Of a DNA stretch of 64,000 nt, positions 34,487 through 43,506 are shown one piece after another; position 1 is the first letter of the stretch, and each line of letters begins with the position of its first letter. The stretch comes from Prado023 sp963736425 (GTDB taxonomy: Bacteria; Actinomycetota; Actinomycetes; S36-B12; CAIYMF01), in NCBI GenBank assembly GCA_963736425.1, contig CAVTOX010000001.1, positions 26,718 through 90,717 of the forward strand, read 5' to 3'. The position numbers and the translations under genes are program-made. Below the pieces are notes generated by a model. The model did not search any database and was not told the DNA's origin. It saw only the letters and a program-made list of their open reading frames with translations.

Positions 34487-35364
34487 CCGGGATGCTGCTC
34501 GCCGGCGCGTTCGTCGGGCTCGGGGTGACCCTCGTCGTTGCCGGCCTGCGCGCGCCCGTGCCTGACCTGGCAGCCGGAGTTGCCCGCTTGTCGGGGGCCG
34601 CTCCGGCACCGGAGTTGATCCCAGGCGACGGCGCCCTGGACCGCGCACTGGGTCGCGCGGCCGCGCGCGTTGCCGATGCCTTGCGCCTCGAACGGCATCG
34701 CGCGGACCTGGCCATCACCGGGATGACCCCGACGCGGATGGCGCTGGAGAAGATGGGCTACGGGTTCGTGGGCCTCGCGTTCCCGGTGCTTCTGGCCTCG
34801 ATCCTGTCCATCGCCGGCCTGGCGCTCCCCGTGGTGATCCCTGTGGCGGCGGCTCTGGCGCTTGCGGTCGGGATGTCGTTCCTGCCCGAGGTGGAGTTGA
34901 GTCGGCGGGCCGCTGTTGCTCGCGTCCAGATGCGGCGAACAGTCTGCGTCTACCTGGAGCTCGTCGCCCTGGAGCGGGCCGCCGACGCGGGTGCGGTCGA
35001 GGCGCTGGAGCGTGCCGCGGCGATCGGTGACGGTCCCGGCTTCGAGCACATCCGCGACGCCCTGCTGCGCGCACGGCTGGAGGGTCGCACCCCGTGGCAG
35101 CAGCTCTCGGAGCTCGCGATCGAGTTGGGCGTCCCGGAGCTCGGCGACGTGGCCGACATCATGCGGCTGTCCGGCGAGGACGGCGCTGCGGTGCTGCCCA
35201 CGTTGCGCGCCCGTGCCGCCTCGCTGCGCACGTGGCTGCTGCAGTCCGAGGTCACCGCTGCCAACGAAGCCAGCGAGCGCATGTCGATCCCGGTCGCGCT
35301 GCTCGGCGTGGCCTTCATGGCACTTCTCGGTTTCCCCGCCTTCTGGCGGATCCTGTTCGGCTGA
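34483..35364 (+). CDS. tadC: TadC-like membrane platform protein (T2SF family)
   Basis: A 293-aa protein from a GTG overlapping the tadB stop. N-terminal helix (LLAGAFVGLGVTLVVAGLRA), a pair of helices near residue 95 (GFVGLAFPVLLASILSIAGL and VVIPVAAALALAVGMSFLPE), the cytoplasmic T2SF core (GVPELGDVADIMRLSGEDGA, RARAASLRTWLLQSEV) and a C-terminal helix (SIPVALLGVAFMALLGFPAF). This is the second half of the Tad platform. The pilin gene follows 21 bases later. Confidence 0.87.
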   Translation: MTGMLLAGAFVGLGVTLVVAGLRAPVPDLAAGVARLSGAAPAPELIPGDGALDRALGRAAARVADALRLERHRADLAITGMTPTRMALEKMGYGFVGLAFPVLLASILSIAGLALPVVIPVAAALALAVGMSFLPEVELSRRAAVARVQMRRTVCVYLELVALERAADAGAVEALERAAAIGDGPGFEHIRDALLRARLEGRTPWQQLSELAIELGVPELGDVADIMRLSGEDGAAVLPTLRARAASLRTWLLQSEVTAANEASERMSIPVALLGVAFMALLGFPAFWRILFG

Positions 35365-35385
35365 ACACATCCATTGGAGAGAGAA

Positions 35386-35589
35386 ATGAACGCAGTCCTG
35401 ATGACCACCCTGACCGTCCTGGGCGCCCTGACCGGGCGAATCCGCAACGGCTGGGAGAACCGCGGCACCGAGGCGGGTGCCAGCACCCTGGAGCTCGTGA
35501 TCCTGGTGCTCGGCCTGATCACCGTGGCCACGCTGCTGGTCGCCACCCTGACCGCGGCCGTGAAGTCGCGCACCGACCAGATCAGCTGA
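35386..35589 (+). CDS. Flp-type pilin or pseudopilin (67 aa)
   Basis: A small protein with GGAGAGAG before the ATG. After a 30-residue basic/polar leader it reads RGTEAGASTLELVILVLGLI: a glycine-alanine pair, then a hydrophobic helix with glutamate at about position 5, as in class IVb prepilins cut by a TadV-type peptidase. The mature peptide would be about 35 residues, mostly helix, suited to be the major pilus subunit. No prepilin peptidase gene is in the window. Stop overlaps the tadE start. Confidence 0.82.
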   Translation: MNAVLMTTLTVLGALTGRIRNGWENRGTEAGASTLELVILVLGLITVATLLVATLTAAVKSRTDQIS

Positions 35590-35966
35590 TGCCCCGAGGG
35601 GATCGCGGGTCCGTCACGCTCGAGGTGTCGATCCTGGCGCCCGTGCTGCTGCTGGTCGTGTTCACGATCATCCAGGTCGGCCTGTGGTCATACGCGCGCA
35701 GCCTCGCGCTGGGTGCTGCCCAGGAGGGTGTCGCGGCGGGCCGTGCCTACGGTGCGCCGGCTGACGCGGGACGGGCTCGTGCCCAGTCGTTCCTCGACGC
35801 GACCGCGGGGGACTCCCTGGTCGGCAGCACGGTCACGTCGACCGCGACGGCGGCCAGCCTGCGCGTCGAGGTGACCGGTCACGCCCTGAGCGTGCTCCCC
35901 GGAGTCCCCGGGCTGCCCGTGCGCCAGCACGCCGAGGGCCCGATCGAGCGGGTCACGGCGCCATGA
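35589..35966 (+). CDS. tadE: TadE-like pseudopilin
   Basis: A 125-aa protein starting RGSVTLEVSILAPVLLLVVF, the TadE signature (polar leader, a Glu at the start of a single hydrophobic helix), followed by an extracytoplasmic domain with helix and beta strands. Minor pseudopilins of this class are processed like the pilin and are needed for pilus assembly. Its ATG overlaps the pilin stop, and its stop overlaps the next pseudopilin gene (ATGA). Confidence 0.85.
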   Translation: MPRGDRGSVTLEVSILAPVLLLVVFTIIQVGLWSYARSLALGAAQEGVAAGRAYGAPADAGRARAQSFLDATAGDSLVGSTVTSTATAASLRVEVTGHALSVLPGVPGLPVRQHAEGPIERVTAP

Positions 35967-36401
35967 CCGGCGTGCGCGAGCGAGGGACCGACCGGGGGTC
36001 GGCCACCATCGAGTTGGCCGTCCTGGCGCCAGCCCTGCTGGCGTTGCTCGGGCTGGTCATCGTCGCTGGCCGGATCTCGGTCGCGGGCAGCGCGGTGGAG
36101 CAGGCGGCGGCCTCGGCGGCCAGGGCGGCGTCGATCGCCCGGGACGCCCGCGGCGGCGCAGTCGGCGGCTGAGCGGAGCGCGCGGGACTCGCTGCGCGAT
36201 CAGGGCGTCACCTGCCAGCCGCTGACCAGCTCGGTGGACACGCGCGGCTTCGCGGTCGCCGTCGGATCTCCGTCGAGCGTGACGGTGATCGTGCGGTGTG
36301 CCGTCCCGTTGGCCGACATCTCCGTGCCGGGCCTGCCCGGACAGCGCATGGTCACGGCTGCGATGACCAGTCCGATCGACCGGTTCCGGGGGCGATCGTG
36401 A
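35963..36401 (+). CDS. Second TadE/TadF-like pseudopilin (frameshifted)
   Basis: About 145 aa after repair. It opens with DRGSATIELAVLAPALLALL, the TadE/TadF leader and helix. The frame changes near 36160 in a run of GGCGGC; continuing in the other frame gives SLRDQGVTCQPLTSSVDTRG and VIVRCAVPLADISVPGLPGQ, with a likely disulfide pair, and a stop at 36399-36401. The GTG of the following gene overlaps this stop. Probably functional in the organism, the break being an assembly indel. Confidence 0.78.
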
Positions 36402-36863
36402 TCGCCGGGCCGTGCGCCAGTCTGAGGTACTGGCGGGCGTCCGGTGAGCCGTCGGATCGCGGCGCGGTCACCCTGTTCGTGGCGATCGCCATGGTCGGGC
36501 TGCTCGCCCTGGCTGGGCTCGTCGTCGACGGTGGCGCCAAGGTCCGGGCGGTCCAGCGAGCCGACCGGCTCGCCGCCGAGGCCGCTCGCGCCGGTGGCCA
36601 GGCCATCGACCTCGCCGGAGTCCTCGAGGGCAGCGACGTCAGGGTGGATCGCCGCGCTGCGCTCGTCGCCGCGGAGTCCTACCTGCGTGGCCGCCGGGAT
36701 CGAGGGCTCGGCCCGCGTCATCGACGGCGGGAGGGGGATCGCCGTGACCACCACCACCTCGGCTCCGACCGTGTTCCTCGGCCTGATCGGGGTGCCCCAG
36801 TTCACGGTCCGCGGCCGCGCCGAGGTGGCCCTCGTCCACTCCGTGAGAGGAGTCCGTCCATGA
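36398..36863 (+). CDS. TadG-like / TadE-type pilus protein (frameshifted)
   Basis: About 155 aa after repair, from a GTG overlapping the previous stop. DRGAVTLFVAIAMVGLLALA resembles the N-terminus of TadG-type proteins (helix with flanking charged residues), and AVQRADRLAAEAARAGGQAI follows as in that family. The frame changes near 36690, after RRAALVAAESYLR; the second part reads AGIEGSARVIDGGRGIAVTT and ends at 36863. It lacks the large von Willebrand domain of long TadG proteins. The stop overlaps the ATG of the LysM-BTAD gene. Confidence 0.72.
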
Positions 36864-39800
36864 CCGCCCAGACCGACCATCGTGAGGATGGACCGCGCGG
36901 AGTCCTGCGCGCACTGGCAGCGCTGGGGGCGCTCGCAGTGCTCGTGGTTGCCGTCCCCTTCGTGCTCGTCGCCCTGACGTCGGCGCTCCCCCTGGATCTC
37001 GGGGCGCTGTCGCCTGCCGCATGGGGTCGCGCCGACGACGGCCGGCTGCTCCTGCTGGCGATCGTCGCGGTGGCGTGGGTCGCCTGGGCCGTGATGGTGC
37101 TCAGCGTCGGGTTGGAGACATGGGCAGCCGTGCGGCGCGTCCCCACGCCGACGCTGCCCGGGATGGCCGTGCCGCAGCGGGTGGCCGCTGTCCTGGTGGC
37201 CGCGGTCGTGGTGGCGCTGAGCCCGGCGGCCGGTGGCCCGGCCATGGGGTGCGGCCGTCGCGTCCACGGTGTCCGTTGCGTCGGGTGCCGTAGCCGTCGC
37301 TGCGCCGGCATCCGTCGGGGCCGATCGGATCGACATCGAGGAACTCCGCGCGCAGTCTGCCGCTCCCGCCAGGTCGCCAGTCGCTCGACCAGTCGACGAG
37401 CCAGCCCGCTGCCCCCACCGTCACGACCGAGCGTCACGACACCCTCTGGCTGCTCGCCGAGCAGTACTTGGGAGCCGGCGAGCGCTACGTCGAGATCGTC
37501 GAGCTGAACCAGGGCGTCGGGCAGCCCGACGGTCGATCGCTCGGCGACGATGGCCGCATCTACCCCGGCTGGACGCTGACGCTTCCGGCCGACGCCGCGG
37601 TCGATGCAGCACGACCCGAGCGCCATCGGGTGGTCCGCGGCGACACCCTCTGGGAGATCGCCGGCGACGAGCTGGGCGACCCCACGCGGTACCCGGAGAT
37701 CGCCGAGGCCAACCAGGGCGACCTGCAGCCCGATGGGCGACGTCTGGCGGACCCGGACCTGATCCTGACGGGCTGGGTCCTGGAGATCCCCGGGGTCGCG
37801 GCCTCGCCGGCCCACTCCGAGCCGGATGGGCCGGCGGCTGCACCAAGCAGCCACGCCCCGGACGCACGCCTCCGATGTCGCCGATCGACAGGGCGCCGTC
37901 GGCCCCGGCGTCGCCCACGGACGCGCCCGCCCAGGCAGCACCCTCTGCGGCGCCGGGGGATGCCGCCTGCGGGGCTGCCGACCTTGGATCGTGGGACGGT
38001 GGCTCCGGCCATCACCGGCGAGGACGGACCGGGCGAGGGCCTCGCGCCGGACTCTGAGTCGGACCCTGCGGCGAGCCGCCCCGCATCTGCCTGGCCCGGA
38101 CCGTCCTCGACCAGCCCCGCGGCGGGTCGTCGTCGACGTCCCACCCCATCGGCAGCGAACGCCGAGCCGATCAGCGACACCGCGGCAGCAGGCGGCACCG
38201 CGATCGCGCTGCCGGCCGGCGGGGCGGCCGCCGCCCTCCTCCTGGCCGGGGTGGGTGCCGAGCTGATGCGGCGCCGGCGCCAGTTCCAGCGTCACCGTCG
38301 CCCGGGGGAGCGGATGCCGGCTTCCAGCGCCGGCGCCCAGCAGGTTGAGCGGGCCGCCCGGAATGCGGGACGTGAGCCCGGCCTCGACCTCCTCGATCGG
38401 GCCCTCGTCCAGTTGGCCGAGGAGGCGCACGCCGGCGGACATGCGCTGCCTGACGTGCGCCTCGTGCGGGTCAGCGCCGAGTCCGTGGTCCTCGACCTTG
38501 CGGCTCCGGCGGAGCTCAGCGATCTCCCCGTTCGTCTCCGCTGATGACACCCGATGGGTTCTGTCGCACGCGCTTCTTGCCTGCGAACTCCCGGATCGAC
38601 CGCGGGCACTCGACGGCCTGGTCACCCTGGGCTTCGCCGGACCCGAGACCGTCCTGCTCAACCTCGAGTCGGTGGGGACGCTGGCCATCACCGGGTCGGG
38701 CCACGCCACCGGGGACGTGCTCCGCGGCCTGGCTGCAGATCTGGCCTTCGGACCGTCCAGCACCCTGACCGAGCGCATCCTGTGCCTGGCCGACCCAGGT
38801 GTTGCCGAGGCCGTCGAGGCCGGTGGCATCGGGGTCGAGGGTGATCCGGTGCGCGTGGCGGCCACGCTGGCCGCAGTCAAGGCATCGTTCACCGGGGACG
38901 GCATCCGACGCTGGCGACCCGCTGCTGATCGTCGTCTGCGATCGCGAGCTCGACGTCGAGGTCCCGCCCCGATCCGGATGCGCGCTCATCACCACCGCAC
39001 CCGTGGCCGGCGCCGGGGCGACCCTGGTCGTCGACGACTCAGGGATGGCTGTGCTGCTCCCGGAGCGGGAGCACCTCGTGCCGCAGCACCTGAGCCGCAT
39101 GGCAACCCGCGACATCGTTGAGGCACTCAGAGCCACAGACCTCCCCGAGACGGACCCACCCGTGAATGTCCGCCCGGGCGGGCCCGCTGCAACCGACGAG
39201 CTCACCACCGGGCAGACCGGCCTCTGGGAGTCGGCCCCGTCCTCACCTGGGGTCATCGACCTGCGCGAGAACGCCACGATGTCCGGCGCACCGGGAGATC
39301 CGCGCTGGCGGGAGGAGCAACGACTCCTGCCCTGGGGGCTGGATCACGCGGGTCCAGTCTCCCTGGCTGCGGCGGCGGGCGTTCCGCGCGTGCTGCTGCT
39401 CGGCGAGGTCCTGGTCGAGAACGCCCACGGGAGGTGCGAGTCGACGCGGATCGGCCGGCTCGCGGAGACCGCGGCGTTCGTGGCATTGAACCCCGGATCG
39501 CGGCCCAGCGAGCTGCAGGGCGCCCTGTGGCCGGGCCGGCGGTCGAACCCGCAGACGTGCCGGCAGATGATCTCCCGCGCCCGGACCTGGCTGGGCCGGA
39601 CGGATGCCGGGGAGCCCTACCTCATGACGTTCGCCGAGTCCGAGGGCAGGTTGCGACTACGAGCGGAGGTCGGCTCCGACTGGGCGGACTTCCAGCGGTT
39701 GGCCGAGCTCGGCATGGCCGATCCCGAGGACACGGAGAACCTCACCGCTGCCCTGGCACTGGTGCGCGGTCGCCCGTTCGGTGCCGTCGCCAGTCGCGAG

Positions 39801-39986
39801 CTGCCCTGGGCCGACCTTCACATCAACGAGATGATCAGCCTCATCGGCGATGTGGCCCACGCCCTGGCCGTGCGCCACGAGCGGGCCGGCCGGCTGTCCG
39901 CAGCCCGCGACGCCGCCCTGCGCGGGCTGCGGACCGAGAGCGAGTCCGAGGTCCTCGAGGCGATCGCGGCCCGGACGGTCGTCTAG
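36860..39986 (+). CDS. LysM-winged helix-BTAD protein of the Tad locus (multiple frameshifts)
   Basis: A very large gene, about 1,040 aa after repair. Two N-terminal transmembrane helices (LAALGALAVLVVAVPFVLVA, LLLAIVAVAWVAWAVMVLSV) lead to two LysM-like repeats (RHDTLWLLAEQYLGAGERYV near residue 195, HRVVRGDTLWEIAGDELGDP near 255). A Pro/Ala/Ser linker and another helix (GGAAAALLLAGVGAELMRRR) follow. The C-terminal part has a winged-helix segment (SELQGALWPGRRSNPQTCRQ) and a BTAD domain (DWADFQRLAELGMADPEDTE onwards). Frame changes near 37250, 37400, 37850, 37980, 38090, 38535 and 38920 join coherent pieces. This architecture could link the peptidoglycan to a transcription-factor-like domain. 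Regulation of the pilus is inferred from position. Confidence 0.72.
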
Positions 39987-40061
39987 GTAGCGCGTCGCAC
40001 GAGGGGCAGCCGACCTCGTCCCCACCACGCCACGGCCTGCGCCCCGGGCCAAGATGGGCTC

Positions 40062-41567
40062 ATGCGCCATGACGAGTACGCCGCCCACGATGCCCTCGGC
40101 CTCGCCGAACTGGTCCGCTCCGGGGAGGTGACGGCCTCCGAGCTGGTCGAGGCGGCCATTGCCCGGACCGACGCGGTGAACCCCACGCTCAACGCTGTGG
40201 TCCACCGAATGGACGACACCGCCCGTGAGGTGGCTGCCGGTGAGCTGCCCGACGGGCCGTTCGCCGGCGTGCCGTTCCTCGTGAAGGACATGGACGGCTT
40301 CCTCGCCGACGAGCCCTGCACCTTCTCCAGCCGGTCACTGCGGGACTACGTGCCCAACCACGACTCCGAGCTGTTCGCGCGCTACCGCCGGGCCGGTGTC
40401 GTGTTCGTCGGCAAGACCAACTGCCCCGAGTTCGGGATCTACGGCGTGACCGAGCCCGAGTTCCGGGGCGCGGCGCGCAACCCGTGGAACACCGACCACA
40501 CGCCCGGTGGATCCAGTGGCGGCTCAGGTGCCGCGGTGGCCGCAGGTATCGCCCCCGTGGCGCACGCCGGTGACGGCGGCGGCAGCATCCGGATCCCCGC
40601 ATCCGCGTGCGGGCTGTTCGGGTTGATGCCCTCGCGCGGACGAACCCCGTTGGGTCCAGATGAGGGCGAGGGGTGGAACGGACTGGTGCGCAGGCACGTT
40701 GTCAGCCGTACGGTGCGCGACAGTGCTGCCTTCCTCGACGCGACCCAGGGCGACGACGTGGGGGCCCCATATGCGGCGCCTCCGGCAGGGGATTTCCTCG
40801 CGGCAGTCGGGCGCGACACCGAATCCCTGCGCATCGGCTTCTCCACGCAGTCGATCCTCGGCCGATCCATGGACCCCGAGTGCGTCGCGGCTGTGGAGGC
40901 CACCGCAGCACTTCTCGAGGGTCTGGGGCACGAACTTGTCGAGATCGACCTGCCCATCGACCGCGAGGGCCTGGCGAACGCCTACATCGCGATCGTGGCT
41001 GCAGGCATCGGCGCGATGGTCGATGCCACCGAGCAGATGACCGGGCGCAAGCCGAGATCCGAGGACTTCGAGGGGTCGACCTGGTTCCTACGGCAGGCCA
41101 GTGACGTGCTGTCCGCACGCGAGCTCGAGCAGGGTCGTGAGCGGGTCGCCACCGCCACCCGGCGCCTCGGGGCGCTGTTCGCCGACCAGATCGACATGCA
41201 CCTCACCGCGACCCTGCCGTACCCGCCGGTCCGGGTGGGCGAGAACTCCCCCAGCCCAGTCGACCAGGCCCTGCTCCGGGCCCTGCGAACGCTGCCCCTC
41301 AATGTGGGTCCGGCGATCAGGATCGCGCTCGGCCAGCTGGCTGGCCCGCGGCTGGAGAAGTCCGCCAACACGATGTTGTGGAACATGACCAGCCAGCCAG
41401 CGATGAGCCTCCCGCTGTACTGGACCCCCGAGGGATTGCCCGTCGGCGTGCAGATCGCCGGGGCGTTCGGCGCCGAGGAGCAGATGTTCTCCCTCGCCGC
41501 CCAGATCGAGTCCGCCCAGCCGTGGCTGCCGAGGTTGCTGGCAGGCCCGGTGACGTCGGCGATCTGA
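40062..41567 (+). CDS. Amidase signature family hydrolase
   Basis: An intact 501-aa enzyme. The Ser-Ser-Lys triad is visible: K75 in GVPFLVKDMDG, S151 in TPGGSSGGSGAAVAAG and S175 in GDGGGSIRIPAS. The C-terminus has NMTSQPAMSLPLYWTPEGLP and VGVQIAGAFGAEEQ, typical of the family. It hydrolyses a carboxamide. GatA is unlikely because no gatB/gatC lies nearby and the inserts differ. No ribosome site precedes the ATG; CAAGAT six bases upstream could be a -10 for a leaderless message. Confidence 0.9.
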   Translation: MRHDEYAAHDALGLAELVRSGEVTASELVEAAIARTDAVNPTLNAVVHRMDDTAREVAAGELPDGPFAGVPFLVKDMDGFLADEPCTFSSRSLRDYVPNHDSELFARYRRAGVVFVGKTNCPEFGIYGVTEPEFRGAARNPWNTDHTPGGSSGGSGAAVAAGIAPVAHAGDGGGSIRIPASACGLFGLMPSRGRTPLGPDEGEGWNGLVRRHVVSRTVRDSAAFLDATQGDDVGAPYAAPPAGDFLAAVGRDTESLRIGFSTQSILGRSMDPECVAAVEATAALLEGLGHELVEIDLPIDREGLANAYIAIVAAGIGAMVDATEQMTGRKPRSEDFEGSTWFLRQASDVLSARELEQGRERVATATRRLGALFADQIDMHLTATLPYPPVRVGENSPSPVDQALLRALRTLPLNVGPAIRIALGQLAGPRLEKSANTMLWNMTSQPAMSLPLYWTPEGLPVGVQIAGAFGAEEQMFSLAAQIESAQPWLPRLLAGPVTSAI

Positions 41568-41572
41568 TCGCG

Positions 41573-42925
41573 TCAGATCGACGGGTCGGACGGGTCGGAC
41601 GCGTCTGACCCGTCCTCGTCGGCAGCCGCCCCAGCCTCGGCAGCCGCCCCAGCCTCGGTCTCGGCTCCCTCTGCCTCCGGCGCAGCCTCCGGAACCGGTG
41701 CGAGACCGGCCTCGAACGTCATCCCTGCTGCGCGCAGGCGTTCGATGAGCGGCATGCCCAAGCCGGTTGCCGGGGTCAACACACCGGCCCGGTCGGGCAG
41801 CGCCGGATCCCTGGACGCTGCCAGGAGGACTGACTCGGCAAGCATCAGCGACGTGGCCGCGTAGCCGGGGTCGCCCTCGGCGGCGACGGTTGCGACGTAG
41901 TGCTCGCCGTCAGGGCCCCATCCGTGGATCTCCATGCGGAAGCGTCCGGCCGCGCGCTCCTCGGCGCTGGGTCCCTCGCCCGGCTTGGGAAGGACCTTGC
42001 CCATGCCCGAACGCGCCGGCGCGAAGTTCATGGCTGCCCCGATGGCGCCCAGACCCGCGGTCATGCCCGTGGCCTTGGCCCGCGCGGACAGACCCTCGCC
42101 GAACCACATCGCCTCCTGGTAGCGGAACTCCCGTGAGTAGGCGAACCCCAGCAGGGCGTTGGAGCGTCGGACCACCCGCGCATTCGTCGGACCCATGATG
42201 AAGGGCCCGATCCATCCGAGCTCAGGGTGATGCACCGCGCTGCTCAGGTCGGCCTCCACGGCCAGGTCAGCCTCCCCGCCCTTGTCGGGCTCGGAGTCGC
42301 GGTCGGGGCTCAGGGCGTAGGGATCAGCGGCGATCGTGCGGGCCTCGGGGTCGGCCGCCACAGCCTCGGCCTGAACCCGACCCGAGGCCAGCGTCCCGCC
42401 GGAGAAGGTGCCGCGCGTGTCCTTGACCAGCAGCGTCGTCTCCGCCAGGGGGCCGGCAACCTCATGCAGCAGGAGCACACCGAGGTCCGAGGGGATCGAG
42501 TCGTACCCGCAGGCATGCACGATCCGCGCCCCGGTACCCCGGGCGATCTCGTCGTAGGCATCGATGGACGCCCGCATGAACAGGACCTCGCCGGAGAGGT
42601 CGACGTAGTGCGTGCCGGCCCTCGCGCACGCCTCGACCAGCGGCAGGCCGTACTTGGCGTAGGGCCCGACGGTCGTGGCGACCGCGATCGTCGAGCGGGC
42701 CATGCTGGTCATCGTCGACTTGTTCGACGAGTCGGCCAGGAGCAGCGGCCAGTGCGCGGCGCCCGGGCCCAGGGCGTCGCGCACCGCACCCAGCTTGGCC
42801 AGGGAGCGACCAGCCAGCGCGATCCGAGTGCCCTCTGGCGCACGCTCGACCAGTCGCTCGGCAACGAGCTGTCCGGTGAAGCCCGTTGCCCCGAAGAGGA
42901 CGACGTCGTACTCGCGCTCAGTCAT
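41573..42925 (-). CDS. Saccharopine-dehydrogenase-like oxidoreductase (trans-acting enoyl reductase type)
   Basis: An intact 450-aa protein. NAD(P)-binding motif VLFGATGFTGQLVAERLVER at the N-terminus, then TTVGPYAKYGLPLVEACARA, GTHYVDLSGEVLFMRASIDA and HACGYDSIPSDLGVLLLHEV, the conserved pattern of mycobacterial-type saccharopine-dehydrogenase-like proteins. Some of these act as trans-acting enoyl reductases in lipid synthesis. The actual substrate is unknown. The last 45 residues are a repetitive Ala/Glu/Asp tail (AAAEAGAAADEDGSDASDPS) encoded by 18-bp and 9-bp tandem repeats. The tail end overlaps a palindrome that may terminate the convergent amidase gene. Confidence 0.85.
   Translation of the reverse strand: MTEREYDVVLFGATGFTGQLVAERLVERAPEGTRIALAGRSLAKLGAVRDALGPGAAHWPLLLADSSNKSTMTSMARSTIAVATTVGPYAKYGLPLVEACARAGTHYVDLSGEVLFMRASIDAYDEIARGTGARIVHACGYDSIPSDLGVLLLHEVAGPLAETTLLVKDTRGTFSGGTLASGRVQAEAVAADPEARTIAADPYALSPDRDSEPDKGGEADLAVEADLSSAVHHPELGWIGPFIMGPTNARVVRRSNALLGFAYSREFRYQEAMWFGEGLSARAKATGMTAGLGAIGAAMNFAPARSGMGKVLPKPGEGPSAEERAAGRFRMEIHGWGPDGEHYVATVAAEGDPGYAATSLMLAESVLLAASRDPALPDRAGVLTPATGLGMPLIERLRAAGMTFEAGLAPVPEAAPEAEGAETEAGAAAEAGAAADEDGSDASDPSDPSI
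41588..41615 (+). terminator. 28-base palindrome, likely terminator for the amidase gene
   Basis: GACGGGTC-G-GACGCGTC-T-GACCCGTC with one extra outer G-C pair is self-complementary over its whole length, with one G-T mismatch. It begins 21 bases after the amidase stop and lies inside the 3' end of the convergent gene. As RNA it forms a strong hairpin on either strand. No T-tract. Confidence 0.5.
41620..41655. repeat. 18-bp perfect tandem repeat in the oxidoreductase tail
   Basis: Two direct copies of CGGCAGCCGCCCCAGCCT, in frame within the Ala/Glu-rich C-terminal tail of the saccharopine-dehydrogenase-like gene. A 9-bp repeat GACGGGTCG ×2 lies just before it at 41580-41597. The tail is probably prone to slippage and length variation. 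Confidence 0.85.
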
Positions 42926-42974
42926 GGTGCCAACGTAGCGAAGTTCGGGGTCCTCCGCGTCCGGACGCCCCGGG

Positions 42975-43391
42975 TCAGCCGACCGGGTGGGCGTAGGCCG
43001 CAGGTGGGGCGGACAGGTCCGAGGTGCTCACGATGGTGTGCCCCAGCGGGGTCAGCGCGAGTGGGACCATCTTGAACGCCGCGATGCCCCATGGGATGCC
43101 GATGATGGTCACGCACAGGCCGATTCCGTAGGTGATCAGGGCCAGGGCGATCCAGATGCCGGCGAAGATCATCCACAGGATGTTGCCGATCAGGCTGGCA
43201 ACGCCGGCGTCGGGGTTCGGCACGGAGGTCCGGCCGAACGGCCAGAGCGCGTAGTTGGCCAGCCGGAACGACGCGATGCCCCAGGGGATCGTGACGATGA
43301 AGATGAACATGATCACGCCCGCGACGGCGAAGGCCAGGGCGATCGCCCAGCCGGCGATGATCAACCAGATGATGTTTCCGATGGTCTTCAT
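42975..43391 (-). CDS. yccF: YccF-family membrane protein
   Basis: A 138-aa protein with two similar halves. Each has a TIGNIIWLI / LIGNILWMIF type start, a long hydrophobic helix and a PWGIA motif (TIPWGIASFRLANYALWPFG and GIPWGIAAFKMVPLALTPLG). This internal duplication is the signature of the YccF family, whose function is unknown. The ATG start gives the normal family length. It stands alone on the minus strand, about 50 bases after the divergent end of the oxidoreductase gene's start region. Confidence 0.87.
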   Translation of the reverse strand: MKTIGNIIWLIIAGWAIALAFAVAGVIMFIFIVTIPWGIASFRLANYALWPFGRTSVPNPDAGVASLIGNILWMIFAGIWIALALITYGIGLCVTIIGIPWGIAAFKMVPLALTPLGHTIVSTSDLSAPPAAYAHPVG

Positions 43392-43491
43392 AGTCCTTGG
43401 GGAGTACCCGGCTGGGGGCCGCGCCAAACCGGTGCCTCCGGTCCAGGGGTCCGCGCTGCCCGACGGTGAGCGCCCGGCGGCGCAGCTGGCG

Positions 43492-43506
43492 TAACGTCGA
43501 GCAATG
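43492..43506 (+). promoter_or_regulatory. Probable leaderless promoter of the secreted-protein gene
   Basis: TAACGT at 43492-43497 ends 6 bases before the ATG at 43504, and no ribosome site is present. This places the transcription start at or next to the start codon. Confidence 0.45.

Noticed and set aside
36860..39986. The LysM part and the BTAD part as separate genes
   Set aside because: No stop/start pair or ribosome site separates them, and the joining frames read as continuous linker and helix.
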